A stretch of DNA of 64,000 nt, taken from positions 4,092,001 to 4,156,000 of the forward strand of contig NZ_AP022563.1 of assembly GCF_010726645.1 (NCBI RefSeq), read 5' to 3'. Shown in pieces: positions 58,226-64,000 of this stretch. Every line of letters begins with the position of its first letter. Position 1 is the stretch's first letter. The stretch comes from Mycolicibacterium duvalii (GTDB taxonomy: Bacteria; Actinomycetota; Actinomycetes; Mycobacteriales; Mycobacteriaceae). The notes beneath the pieces were generated by a model, which saw nothing but the letters and a program-made list of their open reading frames with translations, had not been told where the DNA came from and did not search any database. The position numbers and the translations under genes are program-made.

Positions 58226-59169
58226 ACGTGCTGGCCCATTTCGTGGCCACCCCGAAAGTCATTGATTACCTTGCTGCGCACCAGGACTGGTTACACGTGC
58301 GGTTCTGCGCCGAGGACGACGACGACACCCTGCACGCTGAACTGCCTGCAGCCGAGGTGATCTGGCACGTCCTGCGTCCGTTGACGGCCGGCGATCTGGC
58401 GCGGGCCCCCCGGCTCAAGCTCGTCCAGAAGCTCGGCAGCGGCGTCAACACCGTCGACGTCGACGCCGCCACCGCGGCGGGCGTGGCGGTGGCGAACATG
58501 CCCGGCGCCAACGCGGCGTCGGTCGCCGAGGGCACCGTACTGCTGATGCTCGCCGCCCTGCGCCGGCTCCCTCAGCTCGATCGCGCGACCCGCGCCGGCA
58601 CCGGGTGGCCGTCGGACCCGACGCTCGGTGAGACGGTGCGCGACCTCGGCGGCTGCACGGTCGGGTTGATCGGCTACGGCAACGTCGCGCAGCGCGTCGA
58701 ACGCATCCTGGTGGCGATGGGCGCCCAGGTCCTCCACACCCGCACCCACGACGACGGTCATCCCGGCTGGCGACCCCTGCCCGAACTGCTCGCAGTCAGT
58801 GACATCGTGTCGATCCACGTGCCGCTGACCGAGGACACCGCCGGCCTGCTCGACGCCGCCGCGTTGGCGCAGATGAAACCGGGTGCGGTACTGATCAACA
58901 CGGCCCGCGGGCCGATCGTCGAGGAAGCCGCACTCGTCGATGCGCTGCGCAGCGGCCGGTTGGCGGCCGCCGGTCTGGACGTCTTCGCCGTCGAACCGGT
59001 TCCCGCCGACAATCCGCTGCTGGGGCTCGACAACGTCGTCCTCACCCCGCACGTGACCTGGTACACCGCCGACACCATGCGGCGGTACCTGGAATCGGCG
59101 GTCGACAACTGCGCACGGCTGCGCGATGGTCACCACCTCGTCAACGTTGTGAACGCTCCGGCGGGGTAA
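58222..59169 (+). CDS. D-isomer-specific 2-hydroxyacid dehydrogenase
   Basis: A 315-aa NAD(P)-dependent enzyme. The nucleotide motif is GLIGYGNVAQRVERIL. The catalytic arginine is in INTARGPIVEEAALVDALRSG, the glutamate in DVFAVEPVPADNPL and the histidine in VVLTPHVTW. It resembles phosphoglycerate/hydroxypyruvate dehydrogenases but lacks the ACT domain of SerA. Several in-frame GTG codons (58204, 58219, 58222, 58228) could start it; 58222 is chosen because it overlaps the upstream stop as GTGA. The substrate is an unknown 2-hydroxyacid. Confidence 0.86.
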   Translation: MNVLAHFVATPKVIDYLAAHQDWLHVRFCAEDDDDTLHAELPAAEVIWHVLRPLTAGDLARAPRLKLVQKLGSGVNTVDVDAATAAGVAVANMPGANAASVAEGTVLLMLAALRRLPQLDRATRAGTGWPSDPTLGETVRDLGGCTVGLIGYGNVAQRVERILVAMGAQVLHTRTHDDGHPGWRPLPELLAVSDIVSIHVPLTEDTAGLLDAAALAQMKPGAVLINTARGPIVEEAALVDALRSGRLAAAGLDVFAVEPVPADNPLLGLDNVVLTPHVTWYTADTMRRYLESAVDNCARLRDGHHLVNVVNAPAG

Positions 59170-59181
59170 CCTCGAAACCAA

Positions 59182-59193
59182 CCAACCGGTTGG
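59182..59193. promoter_or_regulatory. Palindromic operator CCAACCGGTTGG upstream of fadE6
   Basis: A perfect 12-bp palindrome in the 59-nt gap before fadE6. This sort of AACCGGTT-centred site is typical of TetR-type control of mycobacterial acyl-CoA genes. The cognate regulator is not evident in the window. Confidence 0.5.
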
Positions 59194-59228
59194 GACCGGC
59201 CACGACGAGGTGGAAAGGCGCAGCAGCA

Positions 59229-61421
59229 ATGCCCATCGCAATTCTTGAAGAGCACAACGATCTCGCCGACTCGGTACGTGCGTTCGTCGCACGGGTGGCG
59301 CCGTCGGAAGTGCTGCACGACGCCCTCGAGAATCCCATCCCGAACCCGCCGCCGTACTGGAAGTCCGCCGCCGAGCAGGGACTGGCCGGCGTGCACCTGT
59401 CCGAGACGGTCGGCGGCCAGGGCTTCGGGATCCTCGAATCAGCCATCGTGGCGGCAGAATTCGGCTACGGCGCGGTTCCCGGTCCGTTCGTGCCGTCGAT
59501 CATCGCCAGTGCGCTGATCTCCGCCCACGACGCCGAATCGGCACTGTTGAACGGCCTGGCGTCCGGTGAGGTGATCGCCGCCTACGGGATCGATTCCGGG
59601 CTGACCGCCACCCGCCACGGCGAGAAGCTGGTCATCCGCGGCGAGGTCCGGGCGGTGCCCGCCGCCGCGCAGGCGTCGCTGCTGGTGCTGCCGGTGGCGA
59701 TCGAGTCGGGCGAGGAGTGGATCGTCTTCGACGCCGATCAGCTCGAGATCGAATCCGTGCCCAGCGTCGACCCGTTGCGCCCGGTCGCCCATGTCCGGGC
59801 CAACGCCGTCGAGGTCACCGACGAACGCGTGCTCAGCAACCTCACCCGGGACCTGGCCCGCGCGCTGATCACCACCCTGCTGTCGGCGGAGGCGATCGGT
59901 GTCGCGCGCTGGGCCACCGACACCGCGGCCGCCTACGCGAAGATCCGCGAGCAGTTCGGCCGGCCCATCGGCCAGTTCCAGGCCATCAAGCACAAGTGCG
60001 CGGGCATGATCGCCGAGACCGAGCGGGCGACCTCCGCGGTGTGGGACGCCGCGCGCGCCATCGACGAACACCTGGCCGACCGGGACGCCGACACCGCCTA
60101 CGAGTTCGCCGCGGCGGTGGCCGCCACGCTCGCCCCGGTCGCCGCCCAGCACTGCGCCCAGGACTGCATCCAGGTTCACGGCGGTATCGGCTTCACCTGG
60201 GAGCACGACACCAACGTCTACTACCGGCGGGCCCTGGTGCTGGTCGCGTCGTTCGGCCGTGCGTCCGAGCACCCGCAACGGGTGGTGGAACTGGCCACCA
60301 CCCGGGGCATGCGCGAGCTCAACATCGACCTCGACCCCGAGACCGAGAAGCTGCGCGACGAGATCCGCGCGGAAGTGGCCGCGCTGAAGGACATTCCGCG
60401 CGAACAGCGCAACGCCGCGATCGCCGAGGGCGGCTGGGTCCAACCTCACCTGCCGCCGCCGTGGGGCCGTGCGGCCAACCCGGTCGAGCAGATCATCATC
60501 GCCCAGGAGTTCACCACCGGCCGGGTCCGGCGGCCGCAGATGGGCATCGCGGCCTGGATCATCCCGTCCATCGTGGCGTTCGGCACCGACGAGCAGAAGG
60601 AACGTTTCCTGCCGCCGACCTTCCGCGGCGAGATGATCTGGTGCCAGCTGTTCTCCGAGCCGGGTGCCGGCTCGGACCTGGCCAGCCTGACGACCAAGGC
60701 CACCAAGGTCGACGGCGGCTGGCGGATCACCGGGCAGAAGATCTGGACCACCGGAGCGCAGTTCTCCCAGTGGGGCGCGCTGCTGGCCAGGACGGACCCG
60801 TCGGCGCCGAAACACAACGGCATCACCTACTTCCTGCTGGACATGGCCAGCGAAGGCGTGGAGGTCAAGCCGCTGCGGGAACTGACCGGCAACGCGATGT
60901 TCAACACCGTGTTCATCGACGACGTGTTCGTCCCCGACAGCATGGTGCTCGGCGACGTCGACCGCGGCTGGGAGGTCAGCCGCAACACGCTCACCAACGA
61001 ACGCGTTTCGATCGGCAGCAGCGAACCGCCGTTCCTGCCCAGCCTGGACAAGTTCGTCGAGTTCGTCGGCGCAGGCCATTTCGACCAGGTCGCCCACCAC
61101 CAGGCCGGCGTCCTGATCGCCGAGGGCCACGCGGCCAAGGTGCTCAACATGCGCTCGACGCTGCTGACCCTCGCCGGCGGCGACCCGATGCCCGCCGCCG
61201 CGATCTCCAAGCTGCTGTCCATGAAGACAGGGCAGGGCTACGCCGAGTTCGCGGTGTCGTCGTTCGGCACGGACGCGGTGGTCGGCGACCCCGAACAACC
61301 GACCGGGCGCTGGGCGGACTACCTCCTGGCGAGTAGGGCCACCACCATCTACGGCGGCACGTCGGAGGTACAGCTGAACATCATCGCCGAGCGTCTGCTC
61401 GGCCTGCCGCGCGACCCGTAG
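59229..61421 (+). CDS. fadE6: Double-module acyl-CoA dehydrogenase FadE6
   Basis: A 730-aa protein made of two consecutive acyl-CoA dehydrogenase modules, the same length as M. tuberculosis FadE6 (Rv0271c). The first module (about 1-375) ends with QVHGGIGFTWEHDTNVYYRRAL, the form seen in ChsE2-like subunits. The second (about 385-730) has CQLFSEPGAGSDLASLTTKA, ITGQKIWTTGAQFSQWG and YGGTSEVQLNIIAERLLGLPRDP. The arrangement looks like a fusion of the two subunits of heteromeric mycobacterial dehydrogenases, which is inference. The ATG at 59229 (MPIAILEEH) has GGAAAGG about 11 nt upstream. The operator CCAACCGGTTGG lies in the promoter gap. Confidence 0.88.
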   Translation: MPIAILEEHNDLADSVRAFVARVAPSEVLHDALENPIPNPPPYWKSAAEQGLAGVHLSETVGGQGFGILESAIVAAEFGYGAVPGPFVPSIIASALISAHDAESALLNGLASGEVIAAYGIDSGLTATRHGEKLVIRGEVRAVPAAAQASLLVLPVAIESGEEWIVFDADQLEIESVPSVDPLRPVAHVRANAVEVTDERVLSNLTRDLARALITTLLSAEAIGVARWATDTAAAYAKIREQFGRPIGQFQAIKHKCAGMIAETERATSAVWDAARAIDEHLADRDADTAYEFAAAVAATLAPVAAQHCAQDCIQVHGGIGFTWEHDTNVYYRRALVLVASFGRASEHPQRVVELATTRGMRELNIDLDPETEKLRDEIRAEVAALKDIPREQRNAAIAEGGWVQPHLPPPWGRAANPVEQIIIAQEFTTGRVRRPQMGIAAWIIPSIVAFGTDEQKERFLPPTFRGEMIWCQLFSEPGAGSDLASLTTKATKVDGGWRITGQKIWTTGAQFSQWGALLARTDPSAPKHNGITYFLLDMASEGVEVKPLRELTGNAMFNTVFIDDVFVPDSMVLGDVDRGWEVSRNTLTNERVSIGSSEPPFLPSLDKFVEFVGAGHFDQVAHHQAGVLIAEGHAAKVLNMRSTLLTLAGGDPMPAAAISKLLSMKTGQGYAEFAVSSFGTDAVVGDPEQPTGRWADYLLASRATTIYGGTSEVQLNIIAERLLGLPRDP

Positions 61422-61458
61422 GCGTTTCTCGGCTGTGGAATCGGGCGCCGGATGTTGT

Positions 61459-62919
61459 TCAGCTCAACCCGATGCGGATGTTCTTGACCTGCTGGAACTC
61501 GCGCAGGCCTTCAAGACCACCGGTGCGGCCGAACCCGCTCTGTTTGTAGCCGCCGTAAGGGCCCTGTGGGGAGATCCGGCTGCCCTGGTTGATCCACACC
61601 GAGCCGGACTCTAGCTGCCGGGCCACCGTATGGGCTCGGTTCAGGTCGCGGGTATGTACGAACGCGTTGAGCCCGTAGCGCGTGTCGTTGGCGATGCGCA
61701 CAGCCTCCGCGTCGTCACTGAACCGCATCACCGAGACGACGGGTCCGAACGTCTCGGTCTGCGCCAGCACCGAGCGGTTGTCGACGTCGCCGAGCACCGT
61801 GGGCTCAAGGTAATAGCCCTGGGCGAGTGCACCTTCGGCAATGCGGTGCCCACCCGCAAGCAATTTCCCGGCTCCCTGGTCGACGGCCCGGTCGACCGCT
61901 GCGAGAATACGTTCGAGGGCTGCACCGGAGATAACCGGCCCGAACGTGGTAGTCGGGTCGAGTGGATCGCCTATGCGCGCCGCACCGATGACGACGAGCA
62001 ACCGTTCGATGAAGGCGTCGTAGATCGCATCGTGGACCAGGATCCGGCTGGCGCACGCGCAGCTCTGACCGGACTGCATCAGCGGACCCTGATGCGCCGA
62101 CCGGGCCGCCGCGATGTCGAGATCGGCGTCGGCGAAGACGATGTTGGCCGACTTACCTCCGAGTTCGGTGACGACCGGGGTCAGATTCTCGGCCGCTGCC
62201 GTCAGGACGGCGCGGGCGGTATACCCACCCCCGGTGAAGTGGATCTTGCCGATATCCGGGTGCCGCACCAGCGCCTCTGCGCCGACGGCCGCGGCGGGCA
62301 CGATATTCACCAGCCCTGGTGGTAGGCCTGCTTCGAGACAGAGCTCGCCGAGGCGCAGCGCGGCCAGCGGCGCCTCCTCGGACGGTTTGAACACCACGGC
62401 ATTTCCTGCGGCCAGCGCCGGGGCAACACAGGACGCGGCGACCACCAGGGCACCGTTCCATGGGGCGATTACCCCCACGACCCCGTAGGGTTCGCGTTCG
62501 ATCAAATTGAGGTCGGTGCTGCCGTCGATCGGGGTACTGGACCCGTGCGGCTTGTCGACATAACCGGCGAAGTGGCGGAGAAACTGTTCGACCATGACGG
62601 CGTTGCCGGCATACGAGATCGGTACCCCGTAGTCGTGGGTGTTGAGTTCGGCAAGCTCGTCGAGGTGTTCATGCACCACGTCGGCGAGGTCGATCAGCGC
62701 GTCGCGCCGTCGGTCCACACCCAGCGCAGCCCACTGGCGCTGAGCGGCCCGGGCGGTCGTGACAGCGAGATCGATTTCCTCGGGACCGGCCAACGCCACA
62801 GTCGCGTTGCGTTCGCCCGTGCCCGGGTAGATGTGTGAGTGCGGGTCAACTGATGTCGACGTGATCCGGTCCGGCCCGATGAGCAGTCCCGCGATCGAAC
62901 TCCGCAGAATAGTCGTCAT
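61459..62919 (-). CDS. NAD(P)-dependent aldehyde dehydrogenase
   Basis: A 486-aa aldehyde dehydrogenase. APWNGALVVAASCVAPALAAGN binds the cofactor. The general-base glutamate is in VTELGGKSANIVF (about residue 253) and the catalytic cysteine is C287 in QSGQSCACAS, with a second cysteine two residues on. FGPVVSVMRFSDDAEAVRIAN and PYGGYKQSGFGRTGG are family blocks. It oxidises an aldehyde to an acid, probably the product of the upstream mycofactocin-type alcohol dehydrogenase. The ATG at 62919 overlaps the upstream stop by 4 nt (ATGA). It is convergent with fadE6. Confidence 0.9.
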   Translation of the reverse strand: MTTILRSSIAGLLIGPDRITSTSVDPHSHIYPGTGERNATVALAGPEEIDLAVTTARAAQRQWAALGVDRRRDALIDLADVVHEHLDELAELNTHDYGVPISYAGNAVMVEQFLRHFAGYVDKPHGSSTPIDGSTDLNLIEREPYGVVGVIAPWNGALVVAASCVAPALAAGNAVVFKPSEEAPLAALRLGELCLEAGLPPGLVNIVPAAAVGAEALVRHPDIGKIHFTGGGYTARAVLTAAAENLTPVVTELGGKSANIVFADADLDIAAARSAHQGPLMQSGQSCACASRILVHDAIYDAFIERLLVVIGAARIGDPLDPTTTFGPVISGAALERILAAVDRAVDQGAGKLLAGGHRIAEGALAQGYYLEPTVLGDVDNRSVLAQTETFGPVVSVMRFSDDAEAVRIANDTRYGLNAFVHTRDLNRAHTVARQLESGSVWINQGSRISPQGPYGGYKQSGFGRTGGLEGLREFQQVKNIRIGLS

Positions 62920-63728
62920 GAGGCGCCGGTCGCCTCGTCGGCCCATTCCTGAGCGACCCGTCGCTTCTGCTCAGCGACCACCTGGTTGAGATGTGAGCCT
63001 TTGGGCCAGCCGTAGTGAGCCGCGAAATGCAGGACTACCTCGTCCATTTCGTCGAACGAGACTTCCCGGCTCTTCAAGGCGGCGTAGACGTGGCTCACGA
63101 TCGGGTAGGGGGCGTCTTGGAACGCGACACAGGCCACGGTGATCAGACGCCTCTCCTTCATGCCCAGTCCTGGCCGCAACCACATCTCGCCGAACACGAA
63201 GTTGAGGATCCCGGCACCTTGAAAAGGGTTGTCCCGCACTGGGGCGTACGGCAGGCAATTGATCACCCTGAAAGCTTCTTCGCCGACCGCCAGACGCGCT
63301 TCGGGATCGCTCGGTGTGCTCAAAGGCAACAGCGGTTCGGGCGGGGGGAGCGGCAGACCGCGGTCACGATGGATGTGTTCCCACTCCTCGTCGACGACCA
63401 TGTTGAACCGTGACGCCTTGGGCCATCCGCCGTACACGGCGAAATGCAAAACGGTTTCCCGCATCTCGCCGATGCTGATATCGCCGCTGTTGAGCGCCGC
63501 ATACACGTGGTCACGCAGCGGTCGCTCGGCGTCGGCGGCTGCTGCACAGGGCAGCGTGACGAACCGGCGCTCCCGGCGCGTCAGCCCGGGACGTCGCCAC
63601 ACCTCGGCGAACACGAAGTCCAACAGGTGCGTCGTCACCGGCGATTCATCCTGTGGAGCCGGCAGTGTCATGATGTCGGCGTAGGCGCGTCTCCCACGTT
63701 CAACCCTGTTGGAGGCAGCTTCGGTCAC
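62916..63728 (-). CDS. Double-domain carboxymuconolactone-decarboxylase-like protein
   Basis: A 270-aa protein with two tandem CMD-fold domains. Each has RRxRR(F/L)(V/I)T(L/V)(P/A)C followed by HVYAALxS and VLHFAxxxGWPK: first HDHV-type at about residues 70-110, second near 200-245. The AhpD CxxC redox pair is absent, so a decarboxylase/hydrolase-like role on a lactone or keto acid is more likely than peroxidase. The GTG at 63728 has AAGGAG 8 nt upstream. It sits between the SDR and aldehyde dehydrogenase genes in one operon. Confidence 0.82.
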   Translation of the reverse strand: MTEAASNRVERGRRAYADIMTLPAPQDESPVTTHLLDFVFAEVWRRPGLTRRERRFVTLPCAAAADAERPLRDHVYAALNSGDISIGEMRETVLHFAVYGGWPKASRFNMVVDEEWEHIHRDRGLPLPPPEPLLPLSTPSDPEARLAVGEEAFRVINCLPYAPVRDNPFQGAGILNFVFGEMWLRPGLGMKERRLITVACVAFQDAPYPIVSHVYAALKSREVSFDEMDEVVLHFAAHYGWPKGSHLNQVVAEQKRRVAQEWADEATGAS

Positions 63729-63763
63729 GTCAAGCTCCTTCCTCTTGCCTGGTTGTCTCACGA

Positions 63764-64000
63764 TCAGCGGATCGTGACGCCGGCGTCGACCTTGAATTCC
63801 AGGCCGGTGACGTAGCGTGCCTCGTCAGACACCAGGAACAGCACGGCGTTACTGATGTCGACGGCCTCTGCCATCACGATCGGCAGTGCGTTCTGGAAGA
63901 TCGGTGCCAGGTCGGCACGCCGGTCGTGCAGGAGCGCGTGCAACGACGCGGGTTGCATTCCGGTGGGCACACCTGTCGGGTGCACCGTGTTGACCCGGAT
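63764..64000 (-). CDS. Mycofactocin-coupled-type SDR (3' part; starts beyond the window)
   Basis: The C-terminal 78 residues of an SDR run to the window edge. IRVNTVHPTGVPTGM and AEAVDISNAVLFLVSDEARYVTG with LEFKVDAGVTIR are characteristic of the mycofactocin-coupled SDR group (carveol dehydrogenase-like), which carry non-exchangeable NAD and need mycofactocin as electron acceptor. The group assignment is from motif memory. The N-terminal Rossmann motif and active site are outside the window. It precedes the CMD-like and aldehyde dehydrogenase genes, giving a plausible alcohol-to-acid route. Confidence 0.8.
   Translation of the reverse strand: MRVNTVHPTGVPTGMQPASLHALLHDRRADLAPIFQNALPIVMAEAVDISNAVLFLVSDEARYVTGLEFKVDAGVTIR

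Overview
This 64-kb window is high-GC DNA from a mycobacterium, most likely a fast-growing Mycolicibacterium. The main evidence is a complete ESX-3 type VII secretion locus with PE5 and PPE4. Mycothiol-, F420- and mycofactocin-linked enzyme families, IdeR-type iron boxes and many promoters that look leaderless agree with this. Much of the gene order runs in parallel, in opposite orientation, with the Mycobacterium tuberculosis stretch from about Rv0271c (fadE6) to Rv0339c. I recognise this from memory and have not searched it. There are no insertion sequences, phage genes, CRISPR arrays or rRNA genes, and I saw no clearly broken gene.

Region 1 (1-8471, + strand) holds the Thr/Pro-rich tail of an upstream gene, a LuxR-type STAND regulator, the membrane Fe-S reductase EtfD behind two perfect palindromic operators, the aminotransferase AspC and a YibE/F membrane protein. 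Region 2 (8489-15970, - strand) is a tightly packed six-gene run from udgA to rmlA that encloses a P450, a mycothiol-dependent-type enzyme and two small proteins. It is followed by a Pro-rich single-pass membrane protein and dcd. Region 3 (16120-22368) has tRNA-Gly(CCC), a small membrane protein behind a metal-box-like palindrome, a 536-nt regulatory leader with IdeR and CRP-like sites ahead of an acidic exported protein, a flavodoxin-like protein, a secreted hydrolase-lipocalin fusion and a Tat-exported GH16 glucanase.

Region 4 (22382-31221) is a catabolic island: an F420-type oxidoreductase, two SDRs, an APH-like kinase, a TetR/acyl-CoA dehydrogenase/enoyl-CoA hydratase/thiolase operon and an FAD monooxygenase. 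Two of its promoters share an unusual AT-rich motif. Region 5 (31218-40141) is made of mostly short divergent or convergent units: lactate dehydrogenase, a membrane-anchored Hsp70-like protein, a YkuD protein, a PAP2-DAG-kinase fusion, a second PAP2 phosphatase, a trans-aconitate methyltransferase and an alpha/beta hydrolase.

Region 6 (40128-54639, - strand) is the ESX-3 operon in the canonical order eccA3-eccB3-eccC3-PE5-PPE4-esxG-esxH-espG3-eccD3-mycP3-eccE3, with an IdeR box upstream of eccA3. It would export EsxG-EsxH and PE5-PPE4 for siderophore-dependent iron uptake. Region 7 (54799-64000) carries an MpaB-type protein, a TetR regulator, a VOC protein, a hydrolase, a 2-hydroxyacid dehydrogenase and fadE6. 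It ends with an operon cut by the window edge: mycofactocin-type SDR, double carboxymuconolactone-decarboxylase-like protein and aldehyde dehydrogenase.

No single obviously new defence or mobile system is visible. The candidates I consider least described are the membrane proteins with a cytosolic actin/Hsp70-like domain and a low-complexity exported tail, the iron-box-controlled exported protein, and the hydrolase-lipocalin fusion.
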